Part shown: piece after piece, positions 52,002 through 59,460 of the stretch
Numbering within the stretch: position 1 is the first letter of the stretch
Layout of the letters: every line of letters begins with the position of its first letter
Assembly (NCBI GenBank): GCA_050331295.1
Contig: JBHJGZ010000004.1
Location: 124,001-188,000, forward strand
Reading direction: 5' to 3'
Source of the DNA: Kuafuiihalomonas sp050331295
GTDB lineage: Bacteria; Myxococcota; Kuafuiibacteriia; Kuafuiibacteriales; Kuafuiibacteriaceae
Length of the DNA stretch: 64,000 bases
Program-made: the position numbers and the translations under genes
Notes under the pieces: generated by a model
Databases searched by the model: none
Told to the model about the DNA's origin: nothing
What the model saw: the letters and a program-made list of their open reading frames with translations, nothing else

Positions 52002-52017
52002 GCTACAATCGTGTAGC
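52002..52017. promoter_or_regulatory. Inverted repeat overlapping a -10-like box between fabD and fabH
   Basis: GCTACA (52002-52007), ATCG, TGTAGC (52012-52017) is a perfect 6-bp inverted repeat. It includes TACAAT at 52004-52009, a good -10 hexamer (5 of 6) for fabH at 52027. No matching -35 is seen 17 bp upstream. A repressor at this site would block fabH, and perhaps also affect fabD, which is divergent. The regulator is unknown. Confidence 0.35.
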
Positions 52018-52026
52018 CGATCGCGC

Positions 52027-53004
52027 ATGCGCGCTCGCGTCATAGGGACCGGCAGCTATGCTCCCGAGAAAATTCTGACCAATGACGATCTCGCCCGCAT
52101 AGTCGATACTTCGGACGAGTGGATTCAGACCCGGACCGGCATCCGTGAGCGTCGGATCGCCGCCGACGGTGAGCACACTTCCGACATGGCGTTGAAGGCC
52201 AGTTTGCGCGCGCTCGAAATGGCCGGCCTGGCTCCCGCCGACCTCGACCTGATCATCGTGGGTACCGTGACCCCGGATATGCCGATGCCGGCATGCGCCG
52301 CTTTTCTCCAGGCCAAGCTGGGTTGTCGCGCACCGGCGTTCGATGTTTCCGCCGCCTGCGCAGGCTCGATGTATGGGTTGACGGTGGCGGAGAAATTCAT
52401 CCGCACCGGCTCCGCGCAGCATGTCCTCGTGGTGGGGGCGGAGTTGCTGTCCCGTCTCCTCGATTGGAAAGATCGCAATACTTGCGTGCTCTTTGGAGAT
52501 GCCGCAGGCGCCATGATCTTGGGCGTCGAGGACCGGCCGGACCGCGGCATCCTCACGACGCACCTTCACACCGACGGCTCGCTCACCGACATCCTGAAGA
52601 TACCCGGCGGCGGAACGGTGCATCCCATGAGCACGGAAGCCATGGAGCAGCGGCTTCAGTTCGTGAAGATGTCGGGCCGAGAAGTGTTCAAGGTGGCGGT
52701 CCGTTCCTTGGCGGATGTGGTGCTGGAAGCCCTGGACGCCTGCGGCCTCGAGAAGGAAGATCTGGACCACGTCATTCCGCACCAGGCCAATATCCGCATC
52801 GTGGAAACGGTTCTCGACCGCCTCGGGGTTCCTCGGGAACGCTGCCTGACCAACATCGACCGGTTCGGCAACACGTCCAGCGCGTCGGTACCCGTGACCC
52901 TGGATGAAGCGGTGCGTGCGGGACGGATCCGGGATGGCGAGTTGGTGGCCATGATGGCCATTGGCGCGGGGATGTCTTGGTCGAGCGCTCTGATCCGCTG
53001 GTAG
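52027..53004 (+). CDS. fabH: 3-oxoacyl-[acyl-carrier-protein] synthase III FabH
   Basis: FabH condenses acetyl-CoA with malonyl-ACP to start fatty-acid synthesis. The 325-residue protein has the full catalytic triad: C111 in SAACAGSM, H252 in IPHQANIR, N282 in FGNTSSAS. Other blocks are TSDEWIQTRTGIRER, CVLFGDAAGAMIL and the C-terminal MMAIGAGMSWSSALI, where many relatives have a GGG ahead of this region. In standard clusters fabH, fabD and fabG are collinear; here fabH diverges from the other two, and the next gene (YceD-like) converges on it. No plsX is adjacent. Confidence 0.96.
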   Translation: MRARVIGTGSYAPEKILTNDDLARIVDTSDEWIQTRTGIRERRIAADGEHTSDMALKASLRALEMAGLAPADLDLIIVGTVTPDMPMPACAAFLQAKLGCRAPAFDVSAACAGSMYGLTVAEKFIRTGSAQHVLVVGAELLSRLLDWKDRNTCVLFGDAAGAMILGVEDRPDRGILTTHLHTDGSLTDILKIPGGGTVHPMSTEAMEQRLQFVKMSGREVFKVAVRSLADVVLEALDACGLEKEDLDHVIPHQANIRIVETVLDRLGVPRERCLTNIDRFGNTSSASVPVTLDEAVRAGRIRDGELVAMMAIGAGMSWSSALIRW

Positions 53005-53062
53005 CGACGGAGACAACGTGGGTTGCGCGCTTCGACGCTTCCATGGGCTCTAGCGAGGCATG

Positions 53063-53644
53063 CTAGCCATCTTGGCCACGCTTGAGGTGTGCGAGTGCCG
53101 CCCAGCGAGGATCCGCTCCCGGCGTTCGAGCCATCGCCTCCTCCGCGGGTCGGTTCACGCGCTCCAGAAGTGCATGAGTCCGTGCGTCGCAAGCGCCTTC
53201 ATCCTCACACATAGGATTCATCGGCAGCTCCAAGGTCAGAGCCTCTCGCAGGATGTCGGGCAACGGGATGGTTTCGCCGTCGTAGGTTTCTTCGGGCTCG
53301 GTGGTTTGGCCGACGTCCTGGGAGAACAAGGTCTGGTCGAGATCGAGGCGGAGCCAGACGGCGACGGGATCCAAGCAGCGGACGCAATCACTTTGGAGGT
53401 CGGCGTGGAGTCGGCCACAAACTCGGATCGGGGGGCGTTGGTCCACCGGGCCCAACGCGGAGACCGTGACGTCGGCCGAGCCGTCCTCGGCGATGCGGAA
53501 CTGGATGGCTCCATCCAAGGGCAGGGAAGAACGCAGCCACTCGGCCGGGAGTGCCTCGCTGAATCGCAGCGGGTCACTCGGGATATCACGGAGACGCAGG
53601 GGCTCCAGCAGGGTCAGGTTGCGGGCCTGGGCATCGGAAGTCAC
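53063..53644 (-). CDS. YceD-like DUF177 protein
   Basis: DUF177 proteins are involved in 23S rRNA accumulation and are usually encoded just before rpmF. The 193-residue product has the typical LRLRDIPSDP-like start, a core with CVRCLDPVAVWLRLDL, and a C-terminal ILREALTLELPMNPMCEDEG. In the last part the usual CxxxCxGLCxxCG motif is degenerate (only MCEDEGACD remains). The GTG at 53644 starts the family domain; the frame runs to 53758, into the promoter of the next gene. No rpmF lies downstream. The gene converges on fabH. Confidence 0.75.
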   Translation of the reverse strand: MTSDAQARNLTLLEPLRLRDIPSDPLRFSEALPAEWLRSSLPLDGAIQFRIAEDGSADVTVSALGPVDQRPPIRVCGRLHADLQSDCVRCLDPVAVWLRLDLDQTLFSQDVGQTTEPEETYDGETIPLPDILREALTLELPMNPMCEDEGACDARTHALLERVNRPAEEAMARTPGADPRWAALAHLKRGQDG

Positions 53645-53760
53645 CGAGCCACTGCAGCCAAGCCGCCGCACTCGGTCAAGGTGACTCGGGAATCGGTTGC
53701 GACGAACGCAGGGTCGTCGAACCTTGGCTCTGGAGCTTCTCGGCGTCCCATGAGACACCC

Positions 53761-54594
53761 GTGGCAGTGCGGATTCTCGTGGTGGAGGACGAAGCGCTGG
53801 TCGCTCGAGACATTTGCGCGACGCTGGCCGAATTGGGCTACGGTACTGCGGAGCCGTGCCTGAGTTTCGAGGAGGGTCGCCAACACTTCGAGGCGCGGGC
53901 CTATGACATGGTCCTGATGGACATTCATTTGGGTCGCGGGCCGGACGGAATCGAGCTCGCCGGTTGGATCCGAGCCCGATCGAAGGTTCCCATCGTCTAT
54001 CTGACTTCCCACGCCGACAAATCCACGGTTCAGAGGGCCGGAGCCACCAAGCCGAACGGTTATCTCGTGAAGCCGTTTCGTCGCGACGCCCTCTTCGCCT
54101 GCATCGAAACCGTGCTGGCCAATGCCGCTCTGGAGGATTCGGCCGACGACCTCGGGGGCCTGGAGACCGGTCTCACGCCCGGGCAGCTTCGGAAGATCCG
54201 GGACGTGGTGGAGTCGGAGTTGGCGGGGGATCTCAGCCTGGAGCGGCTCTCGGCGGTTCTGGGTATAAGCCGGGGCCACTTCACCCGGATTTTCAAGCAT
54301 TCCACCGGCCGAACCCCGTATACGTTCGTGCTCGAGCGGCGGATGGAGCGAGCCCGTCAGCTCCTGGCCCAGACCGACACGCCCATCTCGGGCGTGGCCG
54401 CCGAAGTGGGCTACGAGAGTCAGGGCCACTTCGCGACCCTCTTCAAGAAGGTGACGGGACAAACACCGCGCCACTATCGGCGACTTCATGCGAAGGGTCC
54501 CCCCGAAGCCCGAGGAACACCGGGCCAGGCCCCGGGGAGCCGTACGTGGGGGTCGCACGAGGGCGACGCGACCGGTTCGGGCGATCTGGGTTGA
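53761..54594 (+). CDS. Response regulator with receiver and AraC-type DNA-binding domain
   Basis: A 277-residue protein. Residues 1-120 are a CheY-like receiver with acidic pocket VVEDE, phosphoacceptor D54 in VLMDIHLG, T/S in YLTSHAD, and K104 in YLVKPF. The linker leads to two AraC helix-turn-helix motifs, about 158-255 (LSLERLSAVLGISRGHFTRI and ISGVAAEVGYESQGHFATLF). The end is a Gly/Pro-rich tail. The expected partner histidine kinase is not seen in the window. The GTG start is the first in frame. It converges on the cupin-AraC gene, and its target is unknown. Confidence 0.9.
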   Translation: MAVRILVVEDEALVARDICATLAELGYGTAEPCLSFEEGRQHFEARAYDMVLMDIHLGRGPDGIELAGWIRARSKVPIVYLTSHADKSTVQRAGATKPNGYLVKPFRRDALFACIETVLANAALEDSADDLGGLETGLTPGQLRKIRDVVESELAGDLSLERLSAVLGISRGHFTRIFKHSTGRTPYTFVLERRMERARQLLAQTDTPISGVAAEVGYESQGHFATLFKKVTGQTPRHYRRLHAKGPPEARGTPGQAPGSRTWGSHEGDATGSGDLG

Positions 54595-54621
54595 GTTCGA
54601 ACCGGGTCGGGGAATGAAACG

Positions 54622-55395
54622 TCAGGTGCCGACCGCGGTCTGGACCACCGGTCGGACTCGGTTGGTGTGCAGAGCCTGGAGATAGTCGCCGGGGGTCGTG
54701 CCGAACTGCTTCCGAAACGACCGAATGAAATGGCTCTGGTCCGAAAAGCTCAGGTCGTAAGCCACGAGGGCCGAAGGCCGCCCGCGTCGCAACAGGTCCC
54801 GGCTCGCTTCCAAACGGATGTGACGATGGAAGGTCCGTGGGGTGACCCCCACAGTGCGGTGGAATATCCGGCAGAGGTGAAACTTGCTGACGCGACAAAC
54901 CTTAGCAAGTTCGTCGAGCGAAATGGTTCGGTTGATGTTCTCCCGGAGGAACGCCACCGCCTTCGCTACCGCGGGATGCTTGGGGCGGATACGGATCGGC
55001 TGCGCAGGGAGCATCATTCCCTGAGTGGTGTCGGTTTCGAGCCGGGACCACCAACTCCGCAACACGCTCTGCGCCAGCAACACCGGCTGCGTCATCGACG
55101 TCTCGGCCATGACCGGCGACAACATGCGGGCGGCCGAGGTACTGGTGAGAAACATTCGACGAAATCGGCTTGGCTGTGGGTTTCTGGGCACTCGGTGGAC
55201 CAAGCCCGGTCCCACCAGATAGCCCGACCCCTCCTCCAGGGTCTGGCTCCATTTTTCGCCTTCCAGGACCAGAGCTCCCGTTTCCGCGAATCCGACTTCG
55301 AAACGGTCATGAAGGTGAAGCTCTTCCACCGGCGTCGCCTCGAAGCGCTCCAATTCAGTTCCGTCCCACCTCTCCCAAACAGTTCCTAATGCCAT
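54622..55395 (-). CDS. AraC-family regulator with N-terminal cupin domain
   Basis: A 257-residue one-component regulator. The cupin-like N-terminal half (ELHLHDRFEVGFAETGALVL, GSGYLVGPGLVHRV) would sense a small molecule. The C-terminal half has two helix-turn-helix motifs (ISLDELAKVCRVSKFHLCRI and SALVAYDLSFSDQSHFIRSF). It is divergent from the ThDP enzyme/SSADH operon, the usual layout of a regulator and its target. AGGAGG lies seven bases before the ATG at 55395, an unusually good ribosome binding site for this window. Confidence 0.92.
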   Translation of the reverse strand: MALGTVWERWDGTELERFEATPVEELHLHDRFEVGFAETGALVLEGEKWSQTLEEGSGYLVGPGLVHRVPRNPQPSRFRRMFLTSTSAARMLSPVMAETSMTQPVLLAQSVLRSWWSRLETDTTQGMMLPAQPIRIRPKHPAVAKAVAFLRENINRTISLDELAKVCRVSKFHLCRIFHRTVGVTPRTFHRHIRLEASRDLLRRGRPSALVAYDLSFSDQSHFIRSFRKQFGTTPGDYLQALHTNRVRPVVQTAVGT

Positions 55396-55401
55396 CGTGT
55401 G

Positions 55402-55407
55402 CCTCCT
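55402..55407 (-). promoter_or_regulatory. Strong ribosome binding site of the cupin-AraC gene
   Basis: AGGAGG on the minus strand (CCTCCT at 55402-55407) lies seven bases before the ATG at 55395. It fixes that start. Confidence 0.8.
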
Positions 55408-55446
55408 GTGCGGGCAGGACGTTGCGCCCCGCGTCGGGTATTGGTC

Positions 55447-55476
55447 TTTCGCGATCGGACCCTCATTTTCGCGATC
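55447..55476. promoter_or_regulatory. Candidate AraC-type operator: two direct repeats 20 bp apart
   Basis: TTTCGCGATC occurs at 55447-55456 and again at 55467-55476. The centre-to-centre distance is 20 bp, close to two helical turns, so both copies face the same side of the DNA. AraC-type dimers bind such spaced direct half-sites. The site sits between the divergent AraC gene and the ThDP enzyme operon. GCGATC itself is short, so chance cannot be excluded, but 10-bp identity within 30 bp is suggestive. Confidence 0.55.
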
Positions 55477-55516
55477 CTAAGAAGAAATGCAGATTTTTGG
55501 GGCCTAGTTTTCACTC

Positions 55517-55538
55517 CACCTGTCTGATCTTCCAGGTG
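55517..55538. repeat. Inverted repeat in the regulator/operon intergenic region
   Basis: CACCTG (55517-55522) and CAGGTG (55533-55538) form 6-bp arms with a 10-bp loop, downstream of the direct repeats. It could be a hairpin in the operon leader or a second operator. Confidence 0.35.
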
Positions 55539-55641
55539 ACGAGACAAGGTCTTCCGCAAGCCTCGGTCCGGATTGCGGATTCGGCCCCTTCGGACGAAGA
55601 GTCCTTGAGACCTCGGCACCCAGCGTCTACCGACAGTCGGC

Positions 55642-57291
55642 ATGAAGGCGTCAGACCTGTTCGTACGGTGCCTCGAGGAAGAGGGCGTCGAGTATATCTT
55701 CGCGGTTCCAGGTGAAGAAAACCTGGACGTCGTGGAGTCGCTCCGAACCAGTTCCATCCAGCTGGTCGTCACGCGCCACGAGCAGCACGCCGCCTTCATG
55801 GCGGCCACTTACGGTCGCCTGACCGGAAAAGCGGGGGTCTGCATGTCGACCCTGGGGCCGGGAGCGACGAATTTGCTCACTGGATTGGCGTACGCGCAGC
55901 TCTGTGGCGTGCCGTTGGTGGCCATCACCGGCCAGAAAGGCATCAAGAACAACTGGCAAGGGAACTTTCAGATCGTCGACGTGGTGGGCACGTTCAAGCC
56001 GGTGACGAAATGGAACCATCAAATCACGTCGAGCTCGACGATCCCTCGCTTCGTTCGTCACGCGTTCAAAGTGGCGGAAGATGAGCGTCCCGGCGCGACC
56101 CATCTCGAGCTCCCCGAGGACATCGCCGATGAACAGACGAAGGACCTTGCTCCGTTCCCGCGGGTGCGGGTTCGGCGGCCGATTCCGGACGAGAAGGCCA
56201 TCGAGGGCGCTATCCAACTGATTCGGTCGGCGAAGACGCCCCTGGTTCTCTTGTCGGCCGGCGCGAATCGAAAGCGTGTCGGCAAGCAGCTCGTCACGTT
56301 CATGGAGAAGCTTGGTATCTTCGCTGTCAGCACGCAGATGGGGAAGGGAGTGGTCTCGGATGCCCACCCCCAGAGCCTCTTCTGTCTGGGGATCCACAAG
56401 AAGGATTATGTCCACGCGGCCATCGAGGCTGCCGACCTCATCATCACCATCGGCTACTCGATCGTGGAATATCCGCCGTTCGTTTGGAATTCTCGGAAGG
56501 ACAAGAGAATCCTTCATCTCGACTATCGGATCGCCGAACCGGACGAGTTTTACAGCCCGGACGTCGAACTGATCGGAGACGTGTCGGCGGCGCTTTGGGC
56601 CATCCACAGCCGGATGGCGGTTGACGACCGATTCGATACGACGCGAATGGCCAACATTCGCTCGGCACTGGACGAGCGCCTTCACTGCGTTCCTCCGAAC
56701 AAGAGCTTCCCACCGGGGCCACGACAGATCGTGCACGCGGTCCGAGAGGCTTTGGATGACGAGGACATCATTTGTCTCGACAACGGTATTTACAAGCTTT
56801 GGTTCGCTCGAATGTACCAGAGTTATTCAGACAATACCGTGCTGCTGGACAATGCGTTGGCCACGATGGGGGCTGGTTTGGCGTCGGCGATGGCCGCCAA
56901 GCTCGTCGTTCCGGAGCAGAAGGTCGTTGCCATCTGCGGAGACGGAGGCTTCATGATGAACAGCCAGGACCTCGAGACGGCCGTGCGACTCAGGCAAGAT
57001 CTGGTGATTCTCCTTCTTCGGGACGAAGGATACGGATTCATCCGCTGGAAACAGCAAGGGATGGGCTTCGAAGAGTTCGGAATGTCGTTCGGCAATCCAG
57101 ATTTCGTGAAGTACGCCGAAGCCTATGGAGCGACCGGCATTCGAGTGACCGAGTCGTTGGGTCTTTCCGAGGCGCTACGTAGAGCGTTTGAAGTGAAAGG
57201 GCCGGTGCTGATTGATTGTCCGATCGATTATAGCGACAACGCGCTTTTGAGCCAGGACGTGAGCCAAGAGCTCCAAGATCTGATGAAGTGA
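55642..57291 (+). CDS. Acetolactate-synthase-like ThDP enzyme, possibly 2-oxoglutarate decarboxylase
   Basis: A 549-residue thiamine-diphosphate enzyme. It has the ThDP-activating glutamate E47 in TRHEQHAAF, PGATNLLTGLAYAQ, LVAITGQKG, ALATMGAGLASAMAA and the cofactor motif GDGGFMMNSQDLETAVRL. In the last, the residues after it read RDEGYGFIRWKQ where catabolic acetolactate synthases usually have ND(N)AYGMI. By sequence alone it would be called AlsS or IlvB. But its partner gene encodes a succinate-semialdehyde dehydrogenase, and no acetolactate decarboxylase is near. Cyanobacterial enzymes annotated in the same way are 2-oxoglutarate decarboxylases that work with an adjacent SSADH. No ribosome binding site is obvious before ATG 55642. 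Confidence 0.88.
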   Translation: MKASDLFVRCLEEEGVEYIFAVPGEENLDVVESLRTSSIQLVVTRHEQHAAFMAATYGRLTGKAGVCMSTLGPGATNLLTGLAYAQLCGVPLVAITGQKGIKNNWQGNFQIVDVVGTFKPVTKWNHQITSSSTIPRFVRHAFKVAEDERPGATHLELPEDIADEQTKDLAPFPRVRVRRPIPDEKAIEGAIQLIRSAKTPLVLLSAGANRKRVGKQLVTFMEKLGIFAVSTQMGKGVVSDAHPQSLFCLGIHKKDYVHAAIEAADLIITIGYSIVEYPPFVWNSRKDKRILHLDYRIAEPDEFYSPDVELIGDVSAALWAIHSRMAVDDRFDTTRMANIRSALDERLHCVPPNKSFPPGPRQIVHAVREALDDEDIICLDNGIYKLWFARMYQSYSDNTVLLDNALATMGAGLASAMAAKLVVPEQKVVAICGDGGFMMNSQDLETAVRLRQDLVILLLRDEGYGFIRWKQQGMGFEEFGMSFGNPDFVKYAEAYGATGIRVTESLGLSEALRRAFEVKGPVLIDCPIDYSDNALLSQDVSQELQDLMK

Positions 57292-57298
57292 GGTACCC

Positions 57299-58669
57299 AT
57301 GAGCACCGTTCAAAGCACGAATCCCTTCGATGGGTCGGTCGTTGAAACGTACACGGTCATGACCGACGGCGACATCGCGAAGACCATCGAATCCAGCCAT
57401 CGGGCGTTTCAGTCCTGGCGCCTTTCCCCTTGGTCGGAGCGCGCTTCACTCATGAGGCAGGCGGCGAAGGTTCTTCGAGACCATTCCGACGAGTATGCCC
57501 GACTCATGGCCCTAGAGATGGGAAAGCCCATCAAGGGCGGTCGGGCCGAGGTCGAAAAATGCGCCTTCGTCTGCGACTTCTACGCCGAGAACGCGGAGAC
57601 GTTCCTGGCTGACGAGCCGGTGAAGACCGAAGCGACGAAGAGCTACACTCATTACGCACCGATCGGCGTGGTCCTCGCGGTGATGCCTTGGAACTTTCCT
57701 CTCTGGCAGGTGTTCCGTTTTGCGGCGCCGGCGCTCATGGCCGGGAACGCCGGCGTCCTCAAGCACGCCTCCAACGTTTTCGGGTCGGCGTTGGTCATCG
57801 AAGATGTCTTTCGCAAGGCAGGCTTTCCGGAGCACCTGTTCCGGGCGCTCTTGGCGTCCAGCGGGCAGGTCGCAGCGGTGATCGAGAACCCGCGAATCCG
57901 CGCGGTGACCCTAACGGGGTCGACGCCGGCGGGGCGGGCCGTGGCATCGAAGGCGGGTGAGATGCTCAAGAAGACGGTGCTCGAACTGGGGGGATCGGAT
58001 CCCTACGTCGTTCTGGACGATGCGGACCTCGAGCTCGCCGCCGAGACCTGTGCGGCGAGCCGGCTGATCAACAGCGGCCAGAGCTGTATCGCTGCGAAGC
58101 GCTTCATCGTCACCGAGAGAAACCACGCAGAATTTGTGGAGCGGTTCGTCGCGCGGATATCAGCCCGAAAGATGGGCGACCCTCTCGATGCCGCGACGGA
58201 TGTGGGGCCCCAGGCCCGCGCGGACCTACGAGACGAGCTTCACAATCAAGTAGAGCGGACCCTGAAGGCCGGGGCCCAGGTGGCTCTGGGGGGCCACAAG
58301 CCCGAAGGCCCAGGGGCCTTCTATCCCCCAACGGTCCTCGTGGGAGTGGAGCGCGGGATGGCGGCTTACCATGAGGAGCTGTTTGGTCCGGTGGCTACTG
58401 TCATTCAGGTCAAAGATGAGGCCGAAGCGATCCAGGTGGCCAACGATTCGGTGTTTGGACTGGGCGCCGCGGTGTTCGGACGTGATGTAGCCCGGGCCGA
58501 GCGCATTGCCGCAGAGGAGCTGGATGCGGGCTGCTGCTTCGTGAACAGCTTCGTGAAGTCGGACCCGCGTTTGGCCTTTGGCGGGGTCAAGGAGTCGGGT
58601 TACGGACGCGAGCTGGGGCCTTTCGGAATCCGGGAGTTCGTAAACATCAAGACCGTATCCGTGGCGTGA
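57299..58669 (+). CDS. NAD(P)-dependent succinate-semialdehyde dehydrogenase
   Basis: A 456-residue aldehyde dehydrogenase. The catalytic residues are the Asn in VMPWNFPLWQVFR, E229 in TVLELGGSDPYVV and C263 in NSGQSCIAAKRF. Coenzyme and oligomer blocks include HASNVFGSALVI, TGSTPAGRAVASKAGEM, EELFGPVATVIQV and FGGVKESGYGRELG. The short form (about 455 residues) and the LELGGSDPY block fit the GabD/YneI-type succinate-semialdehyde dehydrogenases. It follows the ThDP enzyme by 7 bp with GAGG before the ATG, so both are on one transcript. It would oxidise the semialdehyde made by the partner to succinate. Confidence 0.92.
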   Translation: MSTVQSTNPFDGSVVETYTVMTDGDIAKTIESSHRAFQSWRLSPWSERASLMRQAAKVLRDHSDEYARLMALEMGKPIKGGRAEVEKCAFVCDFYAENAETFLADEPVKTEATKSYTHYAPIGVVLAVMPWNFPLWQVFRFAAPALMAGNAGVLKHASNVFGSALVIEDVFRKAGFPEHLFRALLASSGQVAAVIENPRIRAVTLTGSTPAGRAVASKAGEMLKKTVLELGGSDPYVVLDDADLELAAETCAASRLINSGQSCIAAKRFIVTERNHAEFVERFVARISARKMGDPLDAATDVGPQARADLRDELHNQVERTLKAGAQVALGGHKPEGPGAFYPPTVLVGVERGMAAYHEELFGPVATVIQVKDEAEAIQVANDSVFGLGAAVFGRDVARAERIAAEELDAGCCFVNSFVKSDPRLAFGGVKESGYGRELGPFGIREFVNIKTVSVA

Positions 58670-58694
58670 CGCGCCGGTTCGAGGTCGGCTTGGC

Positions 58695-58723
58695 TTGACA
58701 AGACGACCTCGAGTCCCTATCAC
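58695..58723 (+). promoter_or_regulatory. Sigma70-type promoter of rplU-rpmA-obg
   Basis: A perfect TTGACA at 58695-58700, 17-bp spacer, then TATCAC at 58718-58723 (4 of 6 matches, with TAT intact). The rplU GTG is at 58749, leaving a leader of about 20 nt. This is the best promoter I found in the window and fits the expected strong expression of ribosomal protein genes. Confidence 0.7.
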
Positions 58724-58748
58724 CCGGCGTCCATCTCGAGGTTGACCT

Positions 58749-59063
58749 GTGTATGCGATCGTATTGGCGGGCGGGAAACAGCACCGCGTCCAGGAAGGTG
58801 ACCTGATTCGCGTCGAAAAGATCGAGGGCGATGTGGGCCACAGCATCGTGCTCGATGACGTCCTCATGGTGGGAGGACCCGATGGCGCACAAGTAGGGAC
58901 GCCGCGGGTCGATGGCGCGCGAGTGGAGGCGGAAATCGTCCGACACGGACGAGCCAAGAAGATTTTGGTCTTCAAGAAGAAGCGCCGAAAGAATTATCGG
59001 CGGCTGCGCGGCCACAAGCAGCCCTTCACTCATCTCGTGATCAAGGAGATCAAGGTAGGCTGA
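58749..59063 (+). CDS. rplU: 50S ribosomal protein L21
   Basis: L21 is a large-subunit protein binding 23S rRNA. The 104-residue product shows YAIVLAGGKQHRVQEGDLIR, IEGDVGHSIVLDDVLMVGG, VRHGRAKKILVFKKKRRKNY and RLRGHKQPFTHLVI, all L21 blocks. The start is GTG at 58749; no earlier in-frame start is plausible. rpmA begins 2 bp after the stop, and obg follows, the common order of this operon in bacteria. Confidence 0.97.
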   Translation: MYAIVLAGGKQHRVQEGDLIRVEKIEGDVGHSIVLDDVLMVGGPDGAQVGTPRVDGARVEAEIVRHGRAKKILVFKKKRRKNYRRLRGHKQPFTHLVIKEIKVG

Positions 59064-59064
59064 A

Positions 59065-59406
59065 ATGGCACACAAGAAGGGACAAGGCTCGACCCGAAAC
59101 GGGCGCGATTCGAATCCGAAGTACCTCGGGCTCAAGGTCTCCGCGGGTCAGGAGATTCAAGCCGGGACCATCATCGTCCGGCAACGCGGAACTCGGATTC
59201 ACGCCGGAGACAACGTGGGCGTGGGCAAGGACCACACACTCTACGCGCTGCAGGCTGGTACCGTGAAGTTCGAGACCTTCCGGGGCGACCGGAAACGGGC
59301 CGTTGTGGTCCCCGATGGCACCATCGGCTCCACGCCCGCGGCGTCGGCGGATGCGGGGCCGGCACGAGAACCCGCCGCACCTGGCGCAGCCGAAACCCGC
59401 GAGTAG
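59065..59406 (+). CDS. rpmA: 50S ribosomal protein L27
   Basis: L27 reaches the peptidyl-transferase centre with its N-terminus. The product starts AHKKGQGSTRNGRDSNPKYL, directly at the functional tail, without the Firmicutes-type cleaved extension. AGTIIVRQRGTRIHAGDNVG and DHTLYALQAGTVKFE follow. The usual length is about 85 residues; this one has 113, with an extra Ala/Pro-rich tail (for example TPAASADAGPAREP). Confidence 0.97.
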   Translation: MAHKKGQGSTRNGRDSNPKYLGLKVSAGQEIQAGTIIVRQRGTRIHAGDNVGVGKDHTLYALQAGTVKFETFRGDRKRAVVVPDGTIGSTPAASADAGPAREPAAPGAAETRE

Positions 59407-59460
59407 ACGCGTCCCTCCGCTTCATTCGACGCCATCTTTCTCCGCAAAACCGGCTGAGCC

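Noticed and set aside
49831..52045. Two plus-strand open frames over fabG and fabD
   Set aside because: Antisense to clear FabG and FabD motifs.
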